Positions 35,681-49,015 are shown, counted from the first letter of the stretch. The stretch: 64,000 bases of DNA from Thysanoteuthis rhombus (GCA_963457665.1 OY735207.1:48398696-48462695); one strand, 5' to 3'. The notes: generated by a model not told the origin, from the letters alone. Numbers and translations: made by a program.

Positions 35681-37730
35681 AAAGGTTCACGTCCGTTTTC
35701 TAAATACCCCTTTCCCCAAGACTGAGCAAGTAATAATAAGTTTTCAAAATTCATATAATTTTTTGGGGAATACCGGTTTTTGTGTGGCCTAACTATATCC
35801 TATGTCTTGTAATGGTCACAGACGCTCTGATATATTCATAACCCTTCTATTGTTTACAGGCATGTATTAGTAAAAAAGAAATCGGCACTAGAAGCCTAAA
35901 ACCATTTTTCGGGTAATTTTTTTCTTTAATAACTCAAATATCTTAATTGTAATTGTTTTAGTTTCAAATTAACTCGGGATGTTTTAATATGTGCTCAGGA
36001 ATAAAGTTTCAATGGTTTCAATGGCGTATACTTCATTGCTATGTCATAATGAGGGAAAATTAACCAATGAGAGGCATGAGACAGAGAAAAGAACAGAAAT
36101 CGCTATATATGCGTATGTTATGTTTATAATTTTTCTTTTATTATCATGGTGAATAACTAAGCTTAGTTCAGTCTGGTACAAATGAAGGATGCCTAGATAG
36201 AATTGGACTCACAACAGTAGCACCAATAAACATGGCGCTGCCTATGGAACATTGTTATCAACTCATGTTTCCAACGAACAAGGCGTACATTTTTATTAGT
36301 GGGTTATATAGAATTTTTTTCTCATAACAATAATGAAAAATGGATTCATAAAAAATAAATGCTTTGAGATTTCAAAGAAAGAAACAATACACGAGGAAAT
36401 ATACATTTATAGTCGAGTATATATCCCTCTAGGATTATCTCTAATTCAGGCGTGATTCTGTAAGGGAAGGGTCGGGTTTCTGATTTTCGATTGTCTTCAT
36501 CCTTAGAATATATCTCTGAGTTGTTATTTCTTTGATAGCCTGCAAGTCTTTGAATGTTATGTAACATGAGTAGACTGACATTTGATGATCATCTCTTCTT
36601 TGATTCAAACATGAAGGAAAGACAGACGGATTCAAAAAAGAACAGACAATTACAATGAGTCGGATGAGGGTTTAAAGGAAGGAGAACTTGTTGGCGAAGG
36701 AATATTGATTAACCGTCATAAGAGGGGAGACGGTTATGACTGAGTATCTGAGAAGAGAACCGAGGATTTGTATTCAAATGGATTGGAAGATGAGCAGATG
36801 GATTCAATGCCACCATTGTATTCCCCTGCTGCTGCGGCAACATGTATGGTGTTATATGTAAACAACTTTGAATTCACTTAAAAGTGTCAAAGGAAGAGAC
36901 AGGTTGACATAACAAATAATCCACAGGAGGAATGAAGTTAAGAGTAATTACTCTTCGACAAAAATCAGACGAATTCTGTCTTATAGCTAACAGGGTGTTT
37001 TCGATAGAAATAAAAATGACACAATAAGAAAAATCGAATCTATTTATTCCGTTAGTGATGCTTACTCTGACTATCATTCTCCTCTGATTTTTCAATGTAT
37101 ATCCTTGGTAAAAAAATATTTATATTTCTATAGGAAAACCATTGGCAATGCATTCACGTTATATATACAAGAGCTCAAATCCTGAGGGTGAAGTTTGCAT
37201 TAATTTCTAACTGCTGAAAATTTTCGTGATTTTTGATATGCCTCTATAGTTAAATGATTAAAATAATTTTTGACAGCGATATCATTAGCTATACACTCAC
37301 ATTATATAAAAATACCCCCTTATTTGGTCCATATTGCCTGTATTAATTCCTCACTACAAACAGCCCCTTTCCTACTGATATTCCATACATTTTGTACGGT
37401 TGAATCATTAGGATTTTCAATTAGAAAAAAAACATTAGCTTTACATTCACAAAATACATAGAATAGTCCTAATCTGTAAATAATACTTTTTTTCAAAACC
37501 TTAACCAATGAAAATCAGTTGTTTTTTCATCTTTGATGTACAATATATTGATTAAAAACCAAAACTTACAAAAACCAAAAGTCGGAACTAGATCATCATA
37601 TTTTCTCCTAAGATCCCAAATGAAGAAACAGGGGAGTAGTCAGGTGACGGTGTGTTAGTGGAGCAACAATTGAAAAAGCCTAAACCTTGTTCAAATACAG
37701 TCAGTAAGCGTGGTTACTGTCTCTTTTCTA
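35680..37730. other. AT-rich DNA, nothing recognised
   Basis: Apart from the 36440-36540 segment similar to 34.94-35.01 kb, no gene or repeat is recognised. Confidence 0.5.
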
Positions 37731-37739
37731 CTAAGCTGC

Positions 37740-37870
37740 AATTATTAGCTGTATTGCTATACAATAGAAACCCATTATTACGACAGGCGTCCAAGGACAC
37801 CGTAATAACGGGTTCTCCATTATAACTAATGGATTTTGTACGGAGTGTATCAGTAATGAGACACAAAAAA
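37740..37870. mobile_element. Possible pogo/Tigger-like element end
   Basis: The words 'cccattattacgacagg', 'cgtaataacgggttc' and 'cattataacta' within 100 bp resemble the repeated TTATAACG-type words at the ends of pogo/Tigger DNA transposons. No transposase or second end was identified. Confidence 0.25.
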
Positions 37871-38464
37871 TAAACAAAAATGATCTTTATCACCCTTTCA
37901 TGGAGGATAACTGGTGGCAATGAATTTTATAAGTTCCAGTTCGAACTATCTTCTTTAAATGCATAGATATATTCATGTGCTGTGGTTGCAAACTTATTTA
38001 AGACATTCATGTAGATATGAAAGCAAATATTCCGTTAGAACGCATTTGCCATTGCCGTTAGAGCCAATGCCAGTACAGCAACGATGCAATGAATATAAAA
38101 TCTTACTATTGACTTCGTTAGTCATATAAACGCCTTGTACTTTTAGGAACTGTTTTCAAAGATTTGGTCCCTAAAATATACATTGAAACATATAATTTAT
38201 CATCCCGGATAGGATAAGTTTTTCTTTACAGAACATCGCTAGTTAACTGGGGGTTTTGATTGGACTGAATCAAAAATACTTGAGCTAACTATTATATGTT
38301 ACAGAAAGAATGAGTCTATTCTAGACTTCTTAAGTCCGGGAGCATCATTTTCGTGAGATCAGTCACTGATAATTATCACGGTTATCATTTTAGCTATTTA
38401 GAATTTGTTGAGTATTGGCTGTTGTAGAGTGGAATTTCTTCTCACTTACCGACACATATTCACA

Positions 38465-38470
<6 letters not shown>
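37870..38470. other. AT-rich DNA, nothing recognised
   Basis: No recognised feature. Confidence 0.45.
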
Positions 38471-38473
<3 letters not shown>

Positions 38474-38506
<33 letters not shown>

Positions 38507-38522
38507 CGCGTGCGCGCACACG

Positions 38523-38582
<60 letters not shown>

Positions 38583-38588
38583 TATATA
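38474..38588. repeat. (CA)n-(TA)n compound microsatellite
   Basis: A CA tract, a short 'tgcgcgtgcgcg' alternating purine-pyrimidine island, a second CA tract and about 24 TA units. It adjoins the 3' side of the hammerhead motif at 38.6 kb. Confidence 0.97.
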
Positions 38589-38597
38589 GTGAAAGGT

Positions 38598-38657
38598 AGT
38601 TATGCTACACAAACACGTTTATGTTCCCATCCTGTTTGGGCCACTTCAGGTGAATGA
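38598..38657 (-). ncRNA. Hammerhead motif at 3' end of PLE remnant
   Basis: Minus strand: CTGAAGT in place of CTGANGA, GGCCC then AAACA in the loop, and GGA in place of GAA. Stem III ACAT/GTGT around 'aaacgtgttt' and the UA cleavage position before GC are intact. TCATTCAC before the core and GCATAACT after pair poorly. It is degenerate but lies on the same strand as, and about 400 nt downstream of, the last PLE coding block. This is the expected position in a PLE terminal repeat. Confidence 0.6.
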
Positions 38658-39064
38658 TTTTGTACGTTTTAGATTCTTGTTTGGGGAATTTGTGGGTGTT
38701 GCAAAGTTACATTACGTAACATTACGTGTAGGATTTATAAATAAAAGTACGCTGAAAAGTCTTCTAAGGGATCTTTTGATCTTAACCTTGATTTTTACAT
38801 TAAATTTATTGCCTATGTCAGGATCCTTTATGGCCATGGGTGATTGTATTGTTCTCAATTAATTAGTCATGGGGGGGAGTAAATAATGTTGATAAGATGT
38901 TTGTTCACGGTGATGAGTACGTGGATAAACTGTCGATATTACTTTTGGTGATTTAATGTATGGGGTTCTGAGTTATTTTTATCAAAGAGAATTTTGAGCG
39001 ATGCCAGCATTTTTTGGGCTATTTCATTTTTCCTGTTTAATAAATCTTCGTTATTTTTTATTCG

Positions 39065-39437
39065 TTATTTTAACAAAATTGAGTATTTCAAATTTCTTAT
39101 TCATACAGAAGTAACATGGATTTTCCATATTCTGGTATATATTGGTTTGTCATGAAATTTTCGTTTTTACTGTTGATTCGTAATAAATTCAGTACATTTT
39201 TCAGTAATATGTAGTCAATGTATTATTTTTATATTTTCCGTTCATAAAAGATGTTGTATGGTTGGCTAATCTAAGTTCAAATGACGTTTCCGATATTCCG
39301 ATATAATATTTTAGTTTTAAGGGCCTTTCCTCGGTTGATGTATCTACTTGGTGCACTATATTTGATCTGAGACGTGTGTTTTGCAGAGGGCAACCATTCT
39401 TAATGGTACAATTGCAGTCTTGTTTGTTTATGTTCAT
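39065..39437 (-). pseudogene. PLE GIY-YIG endonuclease domain, broken
   Basis: The open part (39201-39437) holds 'CNCTIKNGCPLQ', which matches the Cys-rich motif before the PLE nuclease, then 'YYIGISETSF', an Arg, 'NHTTSF' and 'KYKNNT', matching the YIG, Arg, His and Asn blocks of PLE GIY-YIG domains. The first half of the GIY-YIG motif is altered ('IVHQV' where I would expect a GIY/VYKA-like block). Three in-frame TGA codons follow; at least one falls where the family has Trp, suggesting TGG to TGA decay. After them the CxxC block continues in frame. In live elements this nuclease is thought to nick the target for reverse transcription. Confidence 0.85.
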
Positions 39438-39592
39438 GATTTACTTATTTCTGTTGTTCCGATAATTCTATTATGTTTTGTAATGATTGTATTGAAATTT
39501 TCAGTACAACTAAAGCTGATTTTACAATTCGTTTTTGTTCAATATTTTGCTTAGTGGATGTTTTTGGGGGTGGGGGAATTATAAGAATATAT

Positions 39593-39593
<1 letters not shown>

Positions 39594-39641
<48 letters not shown>

Positions 39642-39657
39642 ATATATATATATATAT
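39594..39657. repeat. (TA)n microsatellite
   Basis: About 30 TA units with TGTA interruptions, close to the truncated 5' end of the PLE remnant. Confidence 0.95.
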
Positions 39658-39659
39658 GC

Positions 39660-42500
39660 ATTTTATTCAAAAATGTTTTATTTTTAGCAGATTATGGATA
39701 CTCGCCCTGTATAGTCAGAGATGTTTTCAGGCATTAGCAAAAATGTGTGAAAGAAAATATATTTCCATGAATTCCTTTATTCCTTCCTTACAGTAAAAGA
39801 AGGGAAGGGAGAAAGTGCACGTGTGCGTGCGCGTGTGAGACACAAGAGAGACTCAATCATTTCGATGTGGTTTCGGTATAGAACTGAAAGAAAGAGTCCT
39901 CTTGAGAGGGAGAGAGAGAATCAATGGGGGTTTGTCAAATTTTTCTATAGAAAAAGAGTTAAATCAAATTATAATTAAATGAAATGAAGGCATTTTTTTC
40001 AAGTATGTTTTGATTGTTATTACTATTAACAACGATATTTCTGTATTGAGAGTTGCTATAAACGTCATCATAAATTTAAAAAGAAAAAAATACAGTGTTT
40101 CATTATTCCAAAGTTAAAATTCCTGAAATTTTTCATGAAACCGGATGTACATTCTGAACGGCCATGCCCTTGTATTATCAATTTATACAAAGACAAAAAC
40201 GTTCTCAAAACTGAAACGTTTGGTGGAAAAAATAGATCTTACAAAGGGTTAAAGAGGAAGCGATTTCAAGTCGTTATATCGTTATGAATATCATGAAACG
40301 TAAACGAAATATGAAGTTATAATCTATGAATATTAGAAAAGACCGGGGCTAGATGGTAACAAGGACAGTTTGAATCACTTACAGTGGAGCAAGCAAACAT
40401 CGTAGCCGATTACTGCTAATGCAAGTTCAGGACACAGCTCTTTGTAGATTTTAGAGTTCGGCCCAAACCGAGCACCTAATCTTATTCAAATAGAGAACAA
40501 GGTTATAAGTGTAACTTACAAGATATTTTTTGCCATCGTACTAAGCTCGTGATTATTCTTCTAGTCATGTGGTTTCGCACAATACAAAGTGAACATCTGA
40601 CTTACCCTGTGACCCAACTAGTTGTTTATCTCCCATTTGACCAAAAATTCAGAGCTCTCACTGATGTAAATTCAAAATTACTAATCCTAATCTTGTAGCC
40701 TGGCAGTAAATTTACACTTGGAAGATCGACTTAACACAGTAAGCATCACTTTAGTATGCTGTATACAATCAGGTTTGTAATTTTATTTGTGACCAAACGT
40801 TTCTTATTAAATATATTGTTCTCCTTGGGGACAACATTAAGTTAAAACATAATTCGAGTTATGTATGTAAAGCAAACTGACATTCAAGGTGAGCAGACCA
40901 CGCACAGACCCATGACAATATGAAAAAAAGAAAAAAACCCTTCGCCATCTTTGATGGCTAGAGTTGTTTAACAATGACTGAGGTTATAAGATATCGAACT
41001 TTTATTTCAAGAAAAAACAACTTATGATGGAGATCAGTTGTTAATAGGGTTTGAAGGTCGACTGAAAGTTCTGTTCTGTCAAGTAAACAAAGTGTAGTAA
41101 ATATAATACTGTACTAGACCATACAATTACTCATTTAAAGGTGAGGCAGTATGATATGTAAGTATCGGAATTATCAGTTACACATTCTTCAAACCATCAT
41201 TTACCCCTGCTTTACCTTGTCTCTTTCTAAGAAAGAGACAAAGTGAAATCTGGGGGAGGTTTCTATCCTTTTTTTTTTTTTTTTTAATTGTTGATGTAAC
41301 TTTGTCTTAAACTTCACCTTGCATTACTTGAAGCTGAATCTCAATTTTCAATGCAGTTCTGTAACTAACTCAAAATTTTCAATGAATTTTTCCGATCATT
41401 TAATAATCTTCATTATGTTCTGTCGAAGCTCGAACTTAGTTTTAGAGCCCGTGCAGGAAGGGAAAAATCTTTCCACACATTTCTTACGGGGGAAGCCCTT
41501 CGTTTTTTCTCTTCCCATTTACGCTGGTTATTCTCTATTGTAGACATCGAATCAACGTTCCAGGTTTGGTATACTTTTGCAGTGGGTTAGCAAGCATTAC
41601 GTAGACTTGGCCAAGCTGTTAATGGCTCGGAAATGGCATTGGTGCACCATATTCAAATTCCCGCTCGGGTAGTTTGTGATCACTTTTCATTTACCAATTC
41701 AGTAAATAAGTACGCGTTGAGCAAGGAACTTGTACTAATAACTGTGGAGCTATGTAATTTGTGAGAAAGTTTGTGCTAATTTATTCAATAAATCTTTTAG
41801 CCTACTCGTACAAACTAGTCCGAATGATTAATAGAATATCTGTTTCCTGTATCTTGTAATTCAATACAACCAGTCGTATGATACTTGGAAAGGTAACCTT
41901 GTTTCCCGAGAAAAGCCTTAAAGGACACAACATGGTTCGCCGACGATTTCAAGGGCAAGGGATAATTTGAAAGATATGTATAGTATGTGTTCACTTCACA
42001 GTGTTCTTTTAGGAAAGTCATGGATCCACATACCCTAATTGGCCTGGCCAGAAATTTCTTCCCTAATGTCGTATGTTACTTAGAGAGGAGACCGGCTCCA
42101 TTAAATAAGCTCGTTACCCCGAGAAATGCCATAAAAGATACCGAAATGGGGATGATTTGATTCGAAATGCACGTGAAACATCGATTCAAAAGTAATGTTG
42201 TTATTCAAGTTTAAGTGTAACCTTTTATTAACCACCTTTGAAATTCGTTTTTTTTTTGGGGGGGGGGTCAGAATCAATAATCAAGTCTGTTTGCCTCTGG
42301 TTGTTGGATCAAGTAGTGACAGCATTGAAAAAGTTCAATAATCTGTATCGTTCCAGTGTCTGCACGCCTTAGACAATCGACACTACAAAAACAGATTAAT
42401 ACATTCTTTACCGAACATGTAATTCAAAATATAAACGGATCAACAGGGAAATTTCAAATCAGTTTTTAATCTGAATGGCTTCATTTGCGAGATTAAAAAT
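39660..42500. other. AT-rich DNA, no recognised gene
   Basis: No domain, RNA or repeat recognised. Contains a 25-bp near-perfect palindrome at 41217-41241 (12-bp arms) and a T run at 41270-41284. Confidence 0.55.
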
Positions 42501-43750
42501 TTCTATAACACATTTTTAAATAAAAAAGGCATGTACTCGCAAAAACTGGCAAGCACATGCATAAATACGATAACACACATATACACTCACATACACACAT
42601 ACGGACAAACGAAACACAGATGCACACAAAAACACCTACACAGACACCACACAAGCAGATAACACACAAGTGCTCTCAGATGCACGCAAACTCATACTGA
42701 GATACAAACAAACAAAACCTAGAAATAAAAGACAGAGAAAGGCAAGTTGAAATAAAAGCTTTTGGCGGCAAAGGTTGTTTTTTTTCTTGCCCCATAGTTC
42801 CATTATATTCTGGCAGCAATTCCGTTATCCATGTTTTGCTTTTGTTTTTTTACGTTGGCAACAAATGGAACCCGTCGGCAAATTCGATTTCATATGCCCG
42901 ATGGCTGTTAGATTATACTTGAGACCTATGAACGCTTCAGGATGAGAACCTGCATCAAATCACAGCAATGTTGTTCCCAATCACAGAAACAGATTCAGAA
43001 TCACCTTTTTTTTTTTTTTTTGTAAGAATTCGACTTATCCTGCTAATTAGAATAGCGAGGTCATTTTTCATAGGTTCATGTCAAAATGAACCGATATGCA
43101 CGAATCAATCAAATAATATGACGTTTAGAATATAGAGTTTTACTCAGTTTGACCGCGTACGGTGCACGTCTAAAAAGGGAAAAACTCTGTATTACAGCAA
43201 TGGAGAGGATCTTTCTACGTTGAAATTCGAAAAAATCGAACTTCTACCTGAGCTCAAATACCGACCATCATTGGCATCTATGAAGAATATAGCGTCCCCT
43301 TATTGATGGTATCACCTTCCACGGTTTCAATTATCCACACTTATCCCCATATATAAATAATCCATAAGTTGTACGCAACAATGGTCTTTCGGAACAAGAA
43401 TAATGATGTTATCAGTTCGGATATGTTGAAGAAACGTTGTGAAGTGCTCGATGTGAGTGAAATGGTTTTCATCTTGATAAAGACTGTACAATCGTACACC
43501 GATGTTGCTATAGATATGAGGTAGGAACGAATTTTCTATCAGTCACATAACTTTATATCGGTATATGTTATTTAAACATCACTCAATGTCGCTATCATCA
43601 TCTGTTTATCAAATATGAAGAACACATTATCATAGGTGTGTACGTATCAGAAAAAGCATATTGTATATCAGTCTGGTAATATCAGAGAGATCAAGGCGTC
43701 TGCTGGAATCTTTGAATATATTCCGCATGGATAAGGTAGACTAATGTATA
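42500..43750. other. Degenerate CA-rich tract and unrecognised DNA
   Basis: 42560-42720 is rich in interspersed CACA and ACAC words with no pure array. The rest is unrecognised. A T run lies at 43004-43021. Confidence 0.5.
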
Positions 43751-43776
43751 TATCAGGCCTCGAATATTGCAACCAT

Positions 43777-44270
43777 TATCATCATCATCATCATCATGCT
43801 TCATGCGTCCATTGTTGAATCCAGATCTCCCCAAAGATATGCCAGACCTCTTTACCGTCGGTGACACGGAGCCAGTACTTTCTAAACTTGTCAAGTTCGT
43901 CACACCATCTTATTTTTTGCCCGTCACAATTTCTCATATGATCTCTTGGGAACAACCCTGTAAGTCGTGATGTCCAGCAGTTGTCTTGCATTTCTGCAGC
44001 ATCACCAGCCCATTGCCATTTGAGTTTCTCAATGGATACTATGATACCTTTGACTCATATTCTACCTTTACTAACTTGTGCCATGCGGAGATTCCTCCGA
44101 TTGATATTGACTATGGGTCCATCACGTGCACGCTGCAGGGTCCTCAATCTTTTGGTTTGCTTCCATGTTTCTGCCCCATTGGTAACAGGGGACTAAAGGG
44201 ATGTTTTTGTCTTTAAAGGTTTTGCTTGCTCTACCATAAGCTTGTCAACTTATGATTTGCACAATCAGTG
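43777..44270 (-). mobile_element. RTE-clade LINE 3' end, (GAT)n tail
   Basis: Sense is the minus strand; the tail is the (ATC)n tract at 43777-43797. The frame 43794-43991 (-) encodes the conserved RTE C-terminus: 'DNCWTSRLTGLFPRDHMRN', then a 'RW.DEL.KF' block and a terminal 'W..FGE.W.QQWT' motif. Among the copies here this one keeps the C-terminus best. It is 5'-truncated near 44270, within the block that matches 8.4-8.5 kb. Confidence 0.9.
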
Positions 44271-44588
44271 TGGTACACGACTAAATTATGTGAAATTCTT
44301 AAATATTGCCATAATATAAGAAACATGTGGAGAGCAAAAAATCCAAAACGTTCATAGCAACTCTTTCGTATGGATTCTTATAAATTGAGCAATGCGTGAA
44401 GAACATTTTTCCCAATACTGTATATGCAGCGATAGTCTGAATTCCTTCCTTTGTATAACCAGTAAATATATTTCATGTTTCTACTGAACAAAGGAAACCA
44501 TACCAAATTGACATCAATACTTGTCTGACTATATCTAGCTTAACGAGAAGACTTGCGAATATCTTTGCTTAATTCAATCGTGCCAATT

Positions 44589-44590
<2 letters not shown>
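44271..44590. other. AT-rich DNA, nothing recognised
   Basis: No recognised feature. Confidence 0.45.

Positions 44591-44592
<2 letters not shown>

Positions 44593-44641
<49 letters not shown>
44593..44641. repeat. (TA)n microsatellite
   Basis: About 24 TA units. Confidence 0.97.
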
Positions 44642-44643
<2 letters not shown>

Positions 44644-45166
44644 AGTTTCTTTCAATGTGCCAATTTTTCAAGAGGATTGTAAACGTAGAATATTCTGGAT
44701 AAAGTAAAAGAATAAATATCCTGTGAATATAACAATATTCACATGTAAAGGTGTTTTGTCATTTGTATCGATGATATCACGTTTGTAAGCACGCAGTCTG
44801 TGATTCAAACCGACAGAACTGATTCAAAATTCACATGAGTAAACACTCAATAGAAGTGACACAGACAGCGATTAATGTTTGCTGTTATACTTACCGAGTC
44901 CTCGTCGATTAATACACTTTTAGAGATGATCTACGTAATTAATCACTATTTGAAAAATTAGATGATGTGTAATATAAAAAAAGCATCCATACACAACACA
45001 TTATGGTAATACCCAGTGTGAAATAACAATTACACGTTTAACATAAGCATTGCAAACAACCTAGAATACCAAAAAAATTTTACCCCTATTACCATTATAA
45101 GGAAGAATCTGTAAAACATAAAAACGCTGAAAATTACATAGATTACTTAGGGGGATGCGAAGCTTT

Positions 45167-45170
<4 letters not shown>
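44642..45170. other. AT-rich DNA, nothing recognised
   Basis: No recognised feature. Confidence 0.45.

Positions 45171-45172
<2 letters not shown>

Positions 45173-45220
<48 letters not shown>
45173..45220. repeat. (TA)n microsatellite
   Basis: About 24 TA units. Confidence 0.97.
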
Positions 45221-45854
<634 letters not shown>

Positions 45855-46031
45855 TCATATATTCAGGTGAGATTGTAGAACGAAAAACCACAAGGCGATC
45901 ATTGATTCAAATGACAAATACCTGTACGATTATATATTGATATTTTTGCATGTTATTCATTCTTTTAATCTATCCAGAAGCTGTGTTTACAATCCTCTCG
46001 AAGAATTGGAAACCGGGAAGAAACCTGAAAT

Positions 46032-46162
46032 CTCTTCTTTTTCTTCTTCTCCTTTTTTCTCCCCCTCCTCCTCCTCTTCCTTCTTCTTCTTCTTCTTCTT
46101 CTTCTTCTTCTTCTTCTTCTTCTTCTTCTTCTTCTTCTTCTTCTTCTTCTTCTTCTTCTCCT
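46032..46162. repeat. (TTC)n pyrimidine tract
   Basis: Pure TTC units occupy about 46079-46159, preceded by a mixed CCT/TCT pyrimidine stretch. Poly-Phe, poly-Ser and, on the other strand, poly-Arg frames are products of this tract. A pyrimidine tract with mirror symmetry of this length can form triplex DNA. Confidence 0.97.
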
Positions 46163-46510
46163 CATCAATTCACAATGAGGTATTCTGCATCCACAACTGA
46201 GAGATCGGAAGAGATCAATCATCGTTCGTATTTTCTTTTTTATTCATTGAGAATGAGCGCGGTTTAATAATAGATGACACATAACCAGAGATTCTTTTTC
46301 AACGTTCAATCCACGTTGTATGTTTGCATACCAGATCGATAGAGACAAATGCATATTAGATTTCAACTTATACACACCTATCTTTCGTCTTGCAGCGCGA
46401 CCACGCTGCTTTTTATTCCAAATTCTCTGCCTGTGATGAAAAACTTCCGTTTGATGGTCAAACAAAATATGATATAAATAGGTGCGGTAAAACGGTCAAC
46501 GATCGTCTGA
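46163..46510. other. AT-rich DNA, nothing recognised
   Basis: No recognised feature. Confidence 0.45.
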
Positions 46511-46511
46511 C

Positions 46512-46570
46512 CTAGTAGTAGTAGTAGTACTAGCAGTAGTAGTACTAGTAGTAGTAGTACTAGTAGTAGT
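46512..46570. repeat. (TAG)n with TAC interruptions
   Basis: TAG units with regular 'tactag' interruptions every 12-20 bp, which make it partly self-complementary (TAGTACTA). Confidence 0.95.
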
Positions 46571-49015
46571 AAAAAAACACATATTCACCGTATTATTTAG
46601 AGTTGATAGTCATCGCCTTATTTAGCAAATTTGGTGTAGAATCGACGGTGAGAAAAAGGTCTGAGAACAGACAAACTCTCCTTATTTTGAATCGTCCGCC
46701 CGCCTACTTCTCAGTGCACAAAAGGCTTTTGCTCTCCCTGCATAGCTTCGAACGAGGCACACTTGGTCTATTCCTCTAAAGATAGCCGCGATTCGCACCG
46801 ATAATATCATAAAAATGAAAAAAGAACACCGCATGATTGATCATCAATACCGTTAGGGTTTATGAACTGGACTATCTATACACACTGCTTTTGGGGCAAA
46901 ACATCCCACTGCAAAAAAAGTCGCTTTGATTACTGGATATTCCTCAGAAGAGACAGAAACGCTAAAAAGAGATAGCTGTAGTATATACAGAATGGTATCC
47001 GTGTTTATAGATGCAAGATTTTTTCAATGCTTATTGTGTTTACACGGGTAAGGTACACCAATAAGACTGTGGCCTAATGATGGAAAAAGTATTTATCTTG
47101 CACAGCAATAACGATTTTTTAGCATAGTGTTCCTTGCAATTATACTCGATTCATTGCTGAATAATATTAATACAAGTCGAACATTATAGTGAAAATTCCA
47201 AACTAAAACCCAATTGATAATTACATGCAAGGCTACGTCAGTGGCTCGATATTCACAGATACGGCTGATTGTTCCAGGGATGCTTAAAAATATAGAATTG
47301 TAAATTAGGAGATGACAGCGTAAAGCAATGTCTTGGATCAAAAAAACAATAACCAGGAATGATTTATACTATGAGTTATGAACCGTAAAGACTGGCCGAC
47401 AAGAATTTCCTATTTGTGCTGACGAATGTCATTAGAAATGTTAATAAGAAGCAAAGTCTCAAAAGACGGAAATAAACGTCTCCGAACTTCCGACTTGTCG
47501 AAAGACTTTGAAACAAATACATTAGATTCGATTACGTACAATACTGTGAGTTCTGGAATTTGAAAAAAAAACACACAATGAAAAATTAGAATAACTGTTT
47601 ATTGCATTGTTGATTTGAAGTGAAGTGTTAACAACAGGATCTACGATTGCACCAAGCAAAAAAATTTTCACACGATCTTGTTCCGTGAGCTCCAGTTGTT
47701 TTACCATACGGACGATTTGAGAAAAGTTTGTTTTTTGATCGGACGGAACCGGAGTCATTTACTGAGCAGACACTAACTCACACTGCCTTCATATCCAATC
47801 ACAGCATAGAAAAATCGAGCAACACATTCCCAGACCATTTGCAATATTGGTTCGCAGGGCAATGGGGATACTCTCTTTTAACTGTGTCCACAAGCATGTT
47901 GGAAGAATGACTCGGATTTTGGTTTCTACCAAGCCTTTTCAAATGGTCAGTTAGGTCACGCAAGTGGAAGAATGTTGGCACATCTGCTCTTTCCACGGTT
48001 GAAATTCCAGTTCAAAATCTCAATTCAGTAAAAAGATAATCCTAATTTTCATTGTTCTCATTTTTGAGTACACCGAGTATAGCAAACCTATGATCATGTG
48101 AAAAAACAATCAATATAATCTTTCCCTAAAGTCAGATTTGGCTGGTAACGAGGAAATCCATCCGTTTCAATTGTTGCATAACAGTCTTGTGTTTGCATAG
48201 AAGAGGGTAATATTATTCATGGGGAATATTCGAGTAACAAAGAACTGACCAAGATGCTTTTTGGTTTCTTGTAATTTAAAAAAAAAATTTCAAAATCCAT
48301 CAGACAGTGGTGATGCATGTATTTTGAAAGAGACGGAGACAGAGACAGAAAGAGAGGGATTAAAATAATTGCACTCTGTTCCTTTAGTATTTTCAAAAAA
48401 GAAATTTCCAAACTATTCCCCTACACCAGTTCTTGGGCTGATGATAGTGTATGCTCACACAGAGATATTGTCTTGCCAAAGGTTGAAGTTGGATAACCAG
48501 TGACTAAAGAATTCTGCTCCCACTTAGAACAAAATCCTCTTTCTTTTAACATATTTCGTACCGGACTAAAACTTATCAAAATCGCTGAGTTAACGATTCA
48601 TAATTAACCCAACCTAAAAGATCCATTCCCTCTCTTTTACTCAAAATTCTTTTCTTTGTCTCTATGTCTTTCTCACTTCTATCAACTGCTAACTTCTCTT
48701 CTAACATCACCAACCTGGCTACCTGCATGATCTAAATCTTTTGTTTGGACTGTTCACTTATTTGTACCATTCTTCAGAATCATCGCCAATGATCTCATTC
48801 TGCCATATTAATCCTCCCCGAGATTCGAGAGCCACCATGGGATGGAGTGCTGGAAATGAGATCTTGGACTCGCCCAAAGTCGAGCGGCATTCTTTCAAAA
48901 TTATTTTAGATTTTGTGTGATAAATGGGTAAAGTATACCAATAGAATGATTAGTTTTACTGCAAAAAAGTTTAAACTCTATACGGTGGGTATTCCAGATA
49001 AAAATTCACTTGATA
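46571..49015. other. AT-rich DNA, no recognised gene
   Basis: No recognised domain. Minus-strand frames at 47799-47996 and 47522-47758 look mildly protein-like (charged, mixed composition), but I cannot assign them and they are in different frames. Possibly an old mobile-element relic. Confidence 0.4.

Larger units (their letters stand above)
38598..39560 (-). mobile_element. Penelope-like retroelement (PLE), 5'-truncated
   Basis: Minus-strand remnant of the C-terminal part of a Penelope-like element plus its 3' region. In sense order: a linker with 'NCKISFSCTENFNTII' (near 39480-39540), a Cys motif, the GIY-YIG endonuclease block (39201-39437), and in the same frame but after in-frame TGA stops a 'CYFCMNKKFEILNFV' block (about 39065-39120). 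About 400 nt of non-coding sequence follow, then a degenerate hammerhead, then (TA)n. The reverse-transcriptase domain is missing, so the copy is truncated and dead. Confidence 0.85.

Noticed and set aside
41628..41690. tRNA-like B box ('ttcaaattcccgctcgggt')
   Set aside because: No convincing A box or acceptor pairing at tRNA spacing; weaker than the 16.86 and 60.0 kb candidates.
45937..46267. Poly-Phe, poly-Ser and poly-Arg reading frames
   Set aside because: Products of the (TTC)n tract in three frames; no flanking domain.
47522..47996. Minus-strand gag-like or transposase-like protein
   Set aside because: Two short frames in different phases with only a vague protein-like look; no motif could be named.
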